Of a stretch of DNA of 29,365 nucleotides, positions 9,359-16,187 are shown piece by piece. The translations under genes and the position numbers were made by a program. Below the pieces are notes generated by a model that saw only the letters and a program-made list of their open reading frames with translations, made no database searches and had not been told where the DNA came from. The stretch comes from Actinomycetes bacterium (GTDB lineage Bacteria > Actinomycetota > Acidimicrobiia > Acidimicrobiales > Palsa-688): NCBI GenBank assembly GCA_021816565.1, contig JAKAXN010000008.1:1-29365 (forward strand), given 5' to 3'. How positions within the stretch are numbered: position 1 is the first letter of the stretch; each line of letters begins with the position of its first letter.

Positions 9359-9790
9359 ATGCTCACTGTCACTCCCACCGCTTCAACGGCACCACCCGGT
9401 CCCACCACTCCACCCACGCTGCCAGCGGCCTCTATCGAGCCCGCACGCCGGTATCAGGTCCAGTCGGTGCTATGGGGAAACCGCAAGCGTTTCGTAGTGC
9501 GAGACACCGCGACTGACACTACCGTCGCCATTCGAACAACCAGCCAGATCGCCGACAGCGACCTCATGAGGCTCAACATGGCGGTTGGGACCGATTATGG
9601 CCCTCGGCTAGATGCTCGACCCGTGCACGGCGATCCCGCTTCGGCGCCGCGAGATCGACAGTGCGGGCGCTGCCGTCAGTTCTCCTCTGCCGACCCGGCT
9701 CGACAGACGACGGCACTCGAGGACTGGTGGCTTTGCGAACCATGTCGCGACAAGCTGCTCGGAGATCATCACACCGGCTCAAAAAAATAG
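9359..9790 (+). CDS. Small protein with C-terminal zinc ribbon, second of the set
   Basis: A 143-residue protein starting at ATG 9359 behind a strong Shine-Dalgarno, AGAGGAGG at 9346-9353. The first 25 residues are Thr/Pro-rich and probably flexible. The middle (RRYQVQSVLWGNRKRFVVRD, then TATDTTVAIRTT) looks like a small beta-rich domain. The last 40 residues carry QCGRCRQFSS and WWLCEPCRDKLLG, two CxxC knuckles likely to bind one Zn. The ending resembles the genes at 8162 and 10975, although this gene lacks their leader. A hairpin follows 14 bases after the stop. Family and function are unknown. Confidence 0.7.
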   Translation: MLTVTPTASTAPPGPTTPPTLPAASIEPARRYQVQSVLWGNRKRFVVRDTATDTTVAIRTTSQIADSDLMRLNMAVGTDYGPRLDARPVHGDPASAPRDRQCGRCRQFSSADPARQTTALEDWWLCEPCRDKLLGDHHTGSKK

Positions 9791-9804
9791 CTAGCAGGAC
9801 GGTC

Positions 9805-9826
9805 GGCTCTGCCGGCCGTCAGAGCC
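9805..9826 (+). terminator. Hairpin after the zinc-ribbon gene
   Basis: A perfect 7-bp stem GGCTCTG/CAGAGCC with an 8-base loop begins 14 bases after the stop codon at 9790. There is no T tract, as is common in high-GC actinobacteria, so termination is plausible but not certain. Confidence 0.45.
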
Positions 9827-9967
9827 GGCAACCCGCACCATACGGCAAGCCGGAGAACCGTCGTCGGCTCGCCGTACAAGACGCGACCTAAGGGACCGAG
9901 CCCGTCCGCTAATCGGGCGGATCACCTATTGCAGCTACAGGACAATCCTCTACACCGACGGTCTCGA

Positions 9968-10153
9968 TTAGGTCGGTTGCGGCCGTTTCAGCAGCACCAC
10001 GACCTTTCCGTCGGCCAGCGGGGTCAAGCCGACCGCCTCCCATCCCCTCCCCCCTTCAGTATTGAGGGCGTGCACCGCGTGGGACGCGCCAGGCACGTGG
10101 GTGGGTTTCTCGAAGCTGGGAAGCTCCACGATCAGGTATTCCCAGGTGGTCAT
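9968..10153 (-). CDS. Small hypothetical protein, DUF4177-like
   Basis: A 61-residue protein starting MTTWEYLIVELP at ATG 10151-10153 with GGTGGG a few bases upstream. The plan is WEYLIVEL, then LNTEGGRGWEAVGLTPL, then KVVVLLKRP, that is, a strand, a helix ending in EGxxGWE, and a closing strand. This matches the short single-domain proteins annotated DUF4177 or similar, whose role is unknown. A longer frame begins at 10192 but has no better start. It is convergent with the zinc-ribbon gene ending at 9790. Confidence 0.6.
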   Translation of the reverse strand: MTTWEYLIVELPSFEKPTHVPGASHAVHALNTEGGRGWEAVGLTPLADGKVVVLLKRPQPT

Positions 10154-10330
10154 CCCACCATATTGGCCTCTCGACGAGTTGGTAGCCGACAACCCCTCCG
10201 TTCATGATTCGACGGGGAGCCTGGAAAAAGGAACAGGACTTCATACCTCATCGACCGAAATGGCCGGCGCTTGGCGACCTGCCGTAGGTCCCTTCCTGGG
10301 TTGTAGCTCTGGAGGGGTAGTGTGGCCGGT

Positions 10331-10393
10331 GTTGTCCATCCTGGGCGACGGTGCCTCGGTCAGCCGAGGAGATCGGCGGTTCCCATGGGAACC
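10331..10393 (+). promoter_or_regulatory. Structured leader element, copy B
   Basis: This is the clearest copy. Hairpin 1 is GTTGTCC/GGGCGAC (10331-10349, 7-bp with two G-T pairs). Hairpin 2 is CCTCGG-TCAG-CCGAGG (10354-10369). The linker AGATCGGC (10370-10377) follows, then the perfect 16-bp palindrome GGTTCCCATGGGAACC (10378-10393). The ATG at 10385 of the receiver gene is in the centre of that palindrome, so in RNA the start codon would be in a four-base loop. About 15 bases upstream of hairpin 1, GGGGTAGTG resembles the corresponding positions of copies A and D and may be the promoter. Confidence 0.65.
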
Positions 10394-10837
10394 CAGTTGA
10401 CTACCAAGCACGGCGAGGTCGAGACGGATCTCGCCTCAGGTGTCGACGTCGGGGTGCGAGTCCTGGTGATCGACAGCTACGATCAGCGTCGGCAACTCAC
10501 CGCCCACATCGTGGAGCAGGATCGAGATGTGACTGTGGTCGGATACGCGGACGGCCCCGTTCGCGCGCTGGAGGCGGTCGCCCGACTCGGGGCTGACGCC
10601 GTTGTGCTCGAGGTTCAACTTCCTGTCGCCCAAGGCCTGGACACGATCAGCGTCCTGAGAGACGACTTCCCGGCCTTGGCGATCATCGTCTGCTCGTTCC
10701 ACGGTGACGCGACTACGAAACGGGACGCGTTAGCCCGCGGCGCGGACGGATACCTCGTGAAGCCGCTCAGCCCCCGGGATCTCCACACCGGCCTCCGATC
10801 GGCTCTGCGGAGCAGATCCGGGCGCGCTCTGTCGTGA
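10385..10837 (+). CDS. Stand-alone receiver protein with Glu at the phospho-acceptor site
   Basis: A 150-residue CheY-like protein with no output domain. The receiver spans about residues 24-140: VRVLVID with acidic-pocket Asp30, then VVLEVQLP where the Asp normally phosphorylated is Glu76, then Ser104 in IIVCSFHG and Lys126 in YLVKPLSP. Asp-to-Glu at this site often mimics the phosphorylated state, so the protein may signal constitutively or bind a partner without a kinase. No histidine kinase is next to it. I chose ATG 10385 because it lies in the leader dyad; the frame is open upstream to 10322. The nearby SpoIIE phosphatase and ANTAR gene suggest a stress-signalling setting, which is inference. 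Confidence 0.82.
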   Translation: MGTQLTTKHGEVETDLASGVDVGVRVLVIDSYDQRRQLTAHIVEQDRDVTVVGYADGPVRALEAVARLGADAVVLEVQLPVAQGLDTISVLRDDFPALAIIVCSFHGDATTKRDALARGADGYLVKPLSPRDLHTGLRSALRSRSGRALS

Positions 10838-10926
10838 TACCCCGGGATCTCCGGCAGGTCCCACGGCGAATGCGGGCATCGAACCCACTTGGCAGGGTTG
10901 GAGTCGCGGAGGGTGTAGCGGCCGTA

Positions 10927-10983
10927 TCGTCATCTGGAACGACTGCCCCCCTCGGCTTCGAGGGCAGATCGGCGATGCTTCCG
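10927..10983 (+). promoter_or_regulatory. Structured leader element, copy D (degenerate 3' part)
   Basis: A weak first hairpin (TCGT/ACGA, 10927-10942) is followed by a strong second one, CCCTCG-GCTT-CGAGGG (10949-10964), then CAGATCGGC (10965-10973) as in the other copies. The 3' dyad is not preserved: the sequence continues GATGCTTCC, with an ATG at 10975. Upstream, GGGTTGGAGTCGCGGAGGG parallels GGGTTGTAGCTCTGGAGGG of copy B, which supports a common origin extending to the promoter. Confidence 0.5.
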
Positions 10984-11197
10984 TGCCAAGTCCCGTCCAC
11001 CCCTCGCAACCCTCCCGTCGTCGGGCGGCTCCGGAACGCGCGCCACGGTTGGGACTGGTCGTTCGAACCCGCCAATCACCTGCATCATGTGCCACGAGAC
11101 TTACATGACCACCATTGGCCTCCCTCCGTTGGTCTCATCCGAAGGCTGGGTCTGTGGATCGTGTCTCGGAAACATCCGGGTGGAACCGCCAGCCTGA
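10975..11197 (+). pseudogene. Third zinc-ribbon gene, apparently frameshifted
   Basis: From ATG 10975, next to leader copy D, a frame reads MLPCQVPSTPRNPP through GWDWSFEPAN. The zinc ribbon lies in the next frame from about 11078: TCIMCHETYM, then VSSEGWVCGSCLGNIRV, ending at TGA 11195-11197. The SSEGW-x-C-x2-C ending matches the gene at 8162-8485 almost residue for residue, so the ribbon is unlikely to be chance. Joining the parts needs an extra base or a two-base loss near 11065-11080. Alternatively the ribbon frame is a separate very short gene, but it has no good start codon. Confidence 0.45.
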
Positions 11198-11333
11198 TGC
11201 GAGTGCGTCGATGCGACTTCCTGCTGTTCCCCCCGCCTGCCGGACCCGAAATCCCTATCTGAATCTCGACGCCTATGTCGCCGACCGGGTCATCCGCCTG
11301 AGCGAGGGCGAAGGCCGGCGCGGCGGCGCAGGC

Positions 11334-11351
11334 CCCAGCGGCTCCGCTGGG
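11334..11351 (+). terminator. Strong hairpin between small genes
   Basis: A 7-bp perfect stem CCCAGCG-GCTC-CGCTGGG lies 136 bases after the zinc-ribbon remnant and about 70 bases before the basic small protein. It has no T tract. It could end transcription from the left or belong to the next leader. Confidence 0.3.
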
Positions 11352-11423
11352 ACCTGGAAGCCCGGAACTGGGCGCTGATCGCCGCTGCGGGATGTAGTGT
11401 GGCCCCAACGGAAGGGGGCAGAC

Positions 11424-11534
11424 ATGGCAGACAAGTCTCCCCGCAAGGCTATGTCCAAGAAGCCGTCGAAGTCGCTCAAAGAGAAGCGACGCGAGAAGAA
11501 GGAGAAGGAAGGGGTCCGGCGGCGGATCGTCTGA
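11424..11534 (+). CDS. Very small lysine/arginine-rich protein
   Basis: A 36-residue protein, MADKSPRKAMSKKPSKSL onward, containing KEKRREKKEKEG and ending RRRIV. GGAAGGGGG at 11410-11418 gives a strong Shine-Dalgarno 5 bases before the ATG. Similar tiny basic proteins of 35-45 residues with an M-x-D-K-S-P start are common hypothetical proteins in actinobacteria. The function is unknown; nucleic-acid binding is only a guess from the charge. The stop is 9 bases before the next gene's possible GTG start, so the two may be co-transcribed. Confidence 0.65.
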   Translation: MADKSPRKAMSKKPSKSLKEKRREKKEKEGVRRRIV

Positions 11535-11543
11535 GCCGGCACG

Positions 11544-11849
11544 GTGACCATCCAATCGCCGGTGATGTGCCAGGTGGACGACTGTGATCGTCAGGCGGCC
11601 GCGTCAGTGCGTAGAGAAGACCTGCCAGGTCCAATCCAGCTGTGTTTCACCCACACCGAGGACTTCCGGATGAACGGCGCCGCGTGGAAGGTATCCTGGG
11701 GTTCCGCCGAGTCTGGGCCGATCTCGGTTAGGGCCGCCCCTGTGGCTGCGGTTGGCCGCAGCCCGGCGGCGAGCGTGGAGAGCCCGGCTCCGGGGGCGGC
11801 GGCGTGGGCCAGATTGAAGTCCCGGCTCTCGAGGCGGCGGCAGGCCTGA
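11544..11849 (+). CDS. Small cysteine/histidine protein, possible zinc finger
   Basis: A frame of 101 residues from GTG 11544, or 94 from ATG 11565. The N-terminal half holds MCQVDDCDRQ and LCFTHTEDFRMNG, a C-x4-C ... C-x2-H arrangement that could bind Zn. The C-terminal half is Ala/Pro/Arg-rich and probably disordered. It overlaps no other gene as I place them; the minus-strand GAF-ANTAR gene ends at 11955. I do not recognise a family, and the start is uncertain because neither candidate has a strong Shine-Dalgarno. Confidence 0.5.
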   Translation: MTIQSPVMCQVDDCDRQAAASVRREDLPGPIQLCFTHTEDFRMNGAAWKVSWGSAESGPISVRAAPVAAVGRSPAASVESPAPGAAAWARLKSRLSRRRQA

Positions 11850-11954
11850 TCGCCGGACGGGGGGGAGAGATCAGCGTTCGCGCCGCGCGGTCCCGGCTCC
11901 TAGAAGCCGCCCATACCGCCCCCGCGTGACCACCGGGGCGAGCACCGGGGGAGG

Positions 11955-12765
11955 TCAAGAGGTGGTTTGCCATGCTCGCGGGCCGAGGGGGCCGTCGATC
12001 GCGGCTTGGGCGACCGCGGTGAGACGGAGGTTGTTGTCTCGGGCTTGACTTCGTAACCGGAGGGATGCCTCGGCCGTGTCGACGCCGGCACGTTCGAAGA
12101 TCACGTCTCTGGCTTGCTCGATCGATGCGGCTGGTCAGGGCTTCGGCCAGTTGCTCGTTGATGGGTTGGGTCTCGCTGGCGGCACGGTGCTGTACGACGC
12201 TGATGGCAGCCAAGTCGTCGAACGCCTGGACGAGGACATCTTCTTCGTACATCGGATTCCGCTCGACGCTGAATAGGCTCAACGCGCCGACGGTCCGTTC
12301 GCGTAGCCGTAGCGGGAGCGCGAACACGGACTGGAAGTCTGCCTCCACCGCGACCATCGAGAACCGCGGCCAGCGGCCGGCTCCTGCCTGCAGGTATTCG
12401 TGTCCGACCAGCTCACCGGTGCGGAAGGCGTCCAGACACGGGCCTTCGTCGGTCTGGATCTCGAGGAGCTCCAGCACTCGCATTGCCTCGCTCGAGGAGG
12501 CCACCAAACGCAGGTCACCCGCCGGAGAGGCGAGCATGACTCCCGCCGCTGAGACCCCGAGCACAGTGACGCAGCGGCCGGCGAGTCGGGTGAGCATGTC
12601 CACGACGTCGAAGTCGTCGACGAGGGTGTCGGCCATCCCGACCAGGGAGCGGTCTACGGATCCGTGCTCAGCTGCACAACCGGCTGGCGCAGCCGCGCCC
12701 GTCACCAGCCTCGATGGCCGCCTGAATCCGGGCCATTCGGTCACCGGCCACCAGGATGCCCCCAT
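11955..12765 (-). pseudogene. GAF-ANTAR RNA-binding regulator, frameshifted between its domains
   Basis: The minus strand first encodes a GAF sensor domain: ADTLVDDFDVVDMLTRLAGR onward, EIQTDEGPCLDAFRTGE, and FALPLRLRERTVGALSLFS. After ALTSRI the original frame loses sense. The neighbouring frame reads IEQARDVIFERAGVD, then RLRSQARDNNLRLTAVAQAA, then a TGA at 11955-11957. That is a complete ANTAR domain, which binds RNA hairpins to block transcription termination. The shift is near 12120-12126, where SRI-IEQ suggests two lost bases of an SR(V/I)VIEQ motif or one inserted base. The start could be 12765 or ATG 12634-12636. It lies back-to-back with the PAS-SpoIIE gene. Confidence 0.8.
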
Positions 12766-13150
12766 CTACCAGCTGCCCCGACACTCCCGTTCGTGCGGCC
12801 ACGCTCATCGTTCATTGACCGCCTCCTTCCGCCCGACGGCGCGCGGCGCGCTTCGAGGGGGCGATCAGTGACCTCGACGGTCGCATGGGCACGCCTCTGG
12901 AAGCGGCCCTCGTGTCAAGGCGAGCCAGCCGACACGACCGTGCGCCTATGAGCCTTTCAGGGACGGGCTCAAAACCGAATCGGTCGCCGAGGAGCTGCGA
13001 ACTACCGGCGGATTGCCCGTCGCCGTGCCGGCTCTTCTTGGATCAGGGCTAAACCATGGCCGGCCGAGCGGCGCAACAGATCATGACGGCGACCGGGCTG
13101 TACCGTTGGGGGATGGACCGGAGGACCGAGGATGGAGCGGAACCGGCCGG
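12766..13150. other. Intergenic region between divergent signalling genes
   Basis: I see no convincing gene here. It must hold the promoters of the GAF-ANTAR gene and the PAS-SpoIIE gene, but I could not assign consensus -35/-10 pairs. The frame of the PAS-SpoIIE gene is open through the right half (from 13013), so a longer N-terminus is possible. Confidence 0.4.
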
Positions 13151-14431
13151 ATGATGGTCCATGGCCGGCAACCGGCACAGCACGGAGTCGACTATGAAGC
13201 GGTCTTCCGGGCCGGCGTGACGCCACACGCGGTGCTGACACCCGGGCTTGTGATCGCAGCCGTCAATGACGCCTACTTGGCGGTGACGGGGCGATCCAGG
13301 GAAGAGCTCGTGGGCTCTGACCTGTTCGAGGTGTTCCCTTCCCGTTCCGGTGACGAGCACGGCCCGCAAGGACCGCCCAGTCTGCGGGCTTCCCTGCTCG
13401 AGGTGGTCCACTCCGGCAAGCCCGACGTTACGGACGTGCAGCGCTACTCGCACTTCGACACGCAGACCGGGTCATTCCCCCTTCGATACTTCACTGCGGT
13501 CAACATCCCTGTCCTCGATGAGGGCGGTGAGGTGGCGTGGATCCTGCATCGCGTCGAAGAGGTGACCGAGAACGAAGGCGTCAGGACATCATCGTCGCCG
13601 CCCGAGACAGACACAGCGGCTTACGCCAGTTACGCCCGCACCCGCGATCTGGCGCGCGGTAACCGGGAACTGGTGCTACAAGCCAGGCACGACCGGGAAG
13701 TGTCTCGAATCCTGCAGGAAGCCATGCTCACTGAGCTGCCCGAGCCCGACGACCTGCATCTCATCGCCCGGTATGTCCCGAACACTGCAGCCGACCAGGT
13801 CGGCGGTGACTGGTACGACGCAGTGGTGCTGTCCTCCGGAGCGACCATGATCGCGGTCGGTGACGTGGTGGGTCATGACATCAACGCGGCAGCGAGCATG
13901 GGCCAGCTTCGCGGCCTGCTACGGGCGCTGGTCTGGGACCGTCAAGAGTCACCATCAGCGGTACTCGCCCGCGTCGAGCGCGCCATGTCCGGCCTCAAGC
14001 TCGACACCCTTGCCACAGCCGTCCTAGCACGCATCGAGAGACCTCGGGCCGAAGGCGTTCGCAGGCTGTGCTGGTCCAACGCTGGCCACCCACCTCCACT
14101 CCTGGTTTCAGCCGACGGCACGGTAGAGGTTCTCGAGACCCGTAACGACCTCCCTTTGGGCGCCGGAATCGGCCTGTCCCGCAACGACCACGTCCACCCG
14201 CTGACCCGAGGATCGATCCTGATCCTCTACACCGACGGTCTCATCGAAAAGCGAGACCAGCCACGCGACAAGGGCATAGGCCAACTCGCCGAAGCTCTCC
14301 GCCTGCACCGCCAGCTTCCCCTAGAGCGCCTGTTGGACGAGGTCATCAGAATCGCCGGCGACGCACCCGACGACGACATAGCAGTCCTGGCCATCTCCAT
14401 CGATCCGACCGCCGCCACGCCGGCTGACTGA
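13151..14431 (+). CDS. PAS domain - SpoIIE-type PP2C phosphatase
   Basis: A 426-residue cytosolic protein. Residues about 15-130 form a PAS fold (YEAVFRAGVTPHAVLTPG, then VNDAYLAVTGRSREELVGSD), a helical linker of the RGNRELVLQARHDREVSRIL type follows, and the rest is a SpoIIE phosphatase. Mn/Mg-binding acidic residues are present in GGDWYD, IAVGDVVGHD, LILYTDGLIE and PDDDIAVLAI, and AGHPPPLL is intact. Such enzymes dephosphorylate anti-anti-sigma factors in sigma-B/F-like partner-switching, with PAS as the sensor. No anti-sigma or antagonist gene is adjacent, so the target is unknown. ATG 13151 (or 13154) is my start; the frame is open from 13013. Leader copy C follows the stop by about 40 bases. 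Confidence 0.9.
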   Translation: MMVHGRQPAQHGVDYEAVFRAGVTPHAVLTPGLVIAAVNDAYLAVTGRSREELVGSDLFEVFPSRSGDEHGPQGPPSLRASLLEVVHSGKPDVTDVQRYSHFDTQTGSFPLRYFTAVNIPVLDEGGEVAWILHRVEEVTENEGVRTSSSPPETDTAAYASYARTRDLARGNRELVLQARHDREVSRILQEAMLTELPEPDDLHLIARYVPNTAADQVGGDWYDAVVLSSGATMIAVGDVVGHDINAAASMGQLRGLLRALVWDRQESPSAVLARVERAMSGLKLDTLATAVLARIERPRAEGVRRLCWSNAGHPPPLLVSADGTVEVLETRNDLPLGAGIGLSRNDHVHPLTRGSILILYTDGLIEKRDQPRDKGIGQLAEALRLHRQLPLERLLDEVIRIAGDAPDDDIAVLAISIDPTAATPAD

Positions 14432-14469
14432 CCACCCCCCGGCCTCATCAACGGTGTATTCCGTGCTGA

Positions 14470-14538
14470 GTCCACTATGGACCAAGAGCTTCCGCTCATC
14501 GGAGGCAGATCGGGGGTTCCCACGGGGGCTCCGAACCC
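14470..14538 (+). promoter_or_regulatory. Structured leader element, copy C
   Basis: Hairpin 1 is GTCCA-CTA-TGGAC (14470-14482). Hairpin 2 is GCTTCCG-CTCAT-CGGAGGC (14488-14506, one G-T pair). The linker AGATCGG (14507-14513) follows, then GGGTTC...GAACCC (14514-14538) enclosing CCCACGGGG. Where copies A and B have an ATG in the dyad, this one reads ACG. GGTGTATTCC upstream parallels GGTGTTGTCC of copies A and B. It lies before the GFA-like fragment. Confidence 0.5.
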
Positions 14539-14580
14539 ATCCATCAAGACCTCCGACGACCGAGCGTCGTCCGACGCTCA

Positions 14581-14880
14581 TCGACCGGGAAGGTCCGCAA
14601 CCTCCTCACCGCGGCCCGAAGCCTTCGCTGGCTGCGCGGGACCGATCAGGTGGTCACGCACGAGATGTCCGACGGCTGGAAGTCCTCGTTCTGTCAGCGA
14701 TGCGGCTGCCCATTGCCGATGCTGGGCGCCGAGGGCAGGCTGTACTGGGTTCCTGCAGGCACATTGGACGACGACCCCGGGGTTGCGGTCGCCCAGCTCA
14801 TCTATGTCGAGCAGAAGGCCAGCTGGGAGGTGATCGGCGGTGACGCTCCACGATACGAACGTGACCGTCCCGGGGCTTGA
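14581..14880 (+). pseudogene. GFA-like (CENP-V/formaldehyde-activating family) C-terminal fragment
   Basis: The frame reads STGKVRNLLTAARSLRWLRG, then WKSSFCQRCGCPLPM, YWVPAGTLDDDPG and IYVEQKASWEVIGGD, ending PRYERD near the stop at 14880. This matches the second half of GFA-domain proteins, Zn-binding proteins named for glutathione-dependent formaldehyde activation, with the second CxxCG knuckle present. The N-terminal CxC and CxxC Zn ligands that should precede STG are absent: upstream the same frame has no recognisable GFA sequence and no start codon. A GTG at 14650 could start a 76-residue product. I regard it as a truncated or frameshifted gene. Confidence 0.6.
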
Positions 14881-15001
14881 TCCGCTTCCCCGGCTTTCAC
14901 TGGCCGGCCGGCCGTGGCGACCCGGGGAGATTGCGGGGCACCGGCGCCCTGCCCGACGGTGCCGTGCCAAGACCGAGCACGGGCGGCGCTCTGCCGATGA
15001 A

Positions 15002-15017
15002 TCGAACGTATGTTCTC
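15002..15017. promoter_or_regulatory. LexA (SOS) box
   Basis: TCGAACGTATGTTCTC has the perfect core GAAC-N4-GTTC of Gram-positive/actinobacterial LexA operators (consensus near TCGAAC-N4-GTTCGA) with one outer base off at each 3' position. It ends 75 bases before the ATG of the small gene at 15092, and TAGGGT about 10 bases further on could be a -10 element. LexA repression of that gene is a direct prediction. Confidence 0.6.
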
Positions 15018-15091
15018 CATAGGTGGTAGGGTTCAGTTCGTGAGTCGCATGCCGGTCGTGCTCGTGGTCTGCTCGGATGGGGGCGCCTGAG

Positions 15092-15427
15092 ATGGCGTTC
15101 GGGCAGCAGTCGGGTCCCCCGGCGTCGTCGAGGCAGGTCCAGAAGCTGCTTGCGCTCGTTCAGAACGCTGGACATAGCGATTTTCGAGACGCGCGGGGCC
15201 CGATGGGGTTCAATCAACGTCAAGCTGCGGGAAGGTTCACCCGAGACGAGGCTGACGAGTTCATCGAACGGCTGGAGGACGCCGAATCCGATCCAGGTAA
15301 GCCGGTCGAGGCCCAGGAGTGGCGCCACTCCGCCCAGGAGCAGCTGCTGGGCCGCATGCCAGCCGAGCAGCTGGCCGCCGAGCTTCGTCGGCGCGGTTGG
15401 ATGGTCATCGAGCCCCTGAGTCCGTAG
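15092..15427 (+). CDS. Small conserved-looking protein under a LexA box
   Basis: A 111-residue protein from ATG 15092; ATG 15077 is in frame and equally possible. The core reads SSRQVQKLLALVQNAGHSDF, then GFNQRQAAGRFTRDEADEFI, then ERLEDAE, and the end reads MPAEQLAAELRRRGWMVIEP. The plan of two helical segments joined by a glycine-rich turn, with a GWMV strand at the end, recalls small hypothetical proteins of actinobacteria whose function I do not know. The LexA box upstream implies induction by DNA damage. No gene follows closely, so it is probably monocistronic. The long minus-strand open frame across it is a shadow. Confidence 0.65.
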   Translation: MAFGQQSGPPASSRQVQKLLALVQNAGHSDFRDARGPMGFNQRQAAGRFTRDEADEFIERLEDAESDPGKPVEAQEWRHSAQEQLLGRMPAEQLAAELRRRGWMVIEPLSP

Positions 15428-15684
15428 GCCCGGGCCGGCGGGAGCCGAGTATCCAGCGGGCGGCGACCATTGCGGTACCACGCCGACTGTCGCTGTAGTT
15501 CTGTCTACCGGGCGCCGGGCGACGGTGCGGATCTAGGCTGCCTCGTTGTGAAGGCGCCGACACCGACGTGGGGGCGGCTGCGGCATTCTTTGCCGGTCCC
15601 TGGGGAGTTTCGGCGGAGCCAGCAAGTACGTCCGTACGTCAGGAGCGCTTCCCTGGCACGGCGAGACGACACGGGAGAGGGGAA

Positions 15685-16068
15685 ATGGGCACTGAGGTTC
15701 GGGTCGGATCGCTGACCGAGTTCCCTGATGGCGGACTGACTGCAGTTGAGGCCGATGGGCAGGGGCTGATCGTCGAGCGCAAGGGTGACGAGGTCCATGT
15801 AGCCCGTAACCGATGCCCGCATCTGGGTTTCTCGCTGACCCGCGGTCCCGGTGGGTTGAGATACGAGGATGGCGTGGTGCAGTGCCCGTGGCACAACTCG
15901 AGGTTCAACGTCTGCACCGGGGAGAATCTCGACTGGGTGACCGGCTTTGCCGGACGTCGGGTGCCGAAGTGGTCGCGGTCGTTGATTGCTCTTGGACGTA
16001 GGCCACGCGGCCTGGACACGCTGTCATCGGCTGTGCGCGACGGCGATGTCTATGTCACTGTCGACTAG
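15685..16068 (+). CDS. Rieske [2Fe-2S] domain protein
   Basis: A 127-residue single-domain protein. The cluster-binding boxes are complete: RCPHLG with Cys44 and His46, and CPWHNSRFN with Cys67 and His70. No membrane anchor or catalytic domain is present, so it resembles the small ferredoxin-like Rieske proteins that pass electrons to oxygenases, or stand-alone ones of unknown role. GAGAGGGG sits 3-4 bases before ATG 15685, which decides the start over the open frame reaching back to 15568. The C-terminus after WVTGFAGRRVPKWSR is less typical. No oxygenase partner is adjacent. Confidence 0.88.
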   Translation: MGTEVRVGSLTEFPDGGLTAVEADGQGLIVERKGDEVHVARNRCPHLGFSLTRGPGGLRYEDGVVQCPWHNSRFNVCTGENLDWVTGFAGRRVPKWSRSLIALGRRPRGLDTLSSAVRDGDVYVTVD

Positions 16069-16187
16069 GGACGCAGAACCCGCGCTCCGCATTTTGAACC
16101 CGTGCCCGACACTGGGAGCGCGGGGCAGCACCCTGTTCATCTTGCTGTGGGGCTACCTTTCGACCGGTTGTATCGAAGGAGGCGTGA

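Noticed and set aside
8965..9516. A Cys-Asp-His repeat protein (possible metal-binding) across the 9-bp repeat
   Set aside because: The repeat is open in all frames because 9 is divisible by 3. The flanks of this frame look non-coding and the real gene at 9359 uses another frame.
10331..10393. Identifying the leader as a known riboswitch or as an ANTAR target
   Set aside because: It lacks the conserved cores of the classes I know (TPP, cobalamin, c-di-GMP, glycine, SAM) and the ANTAR loop rule of A first and G fourth.
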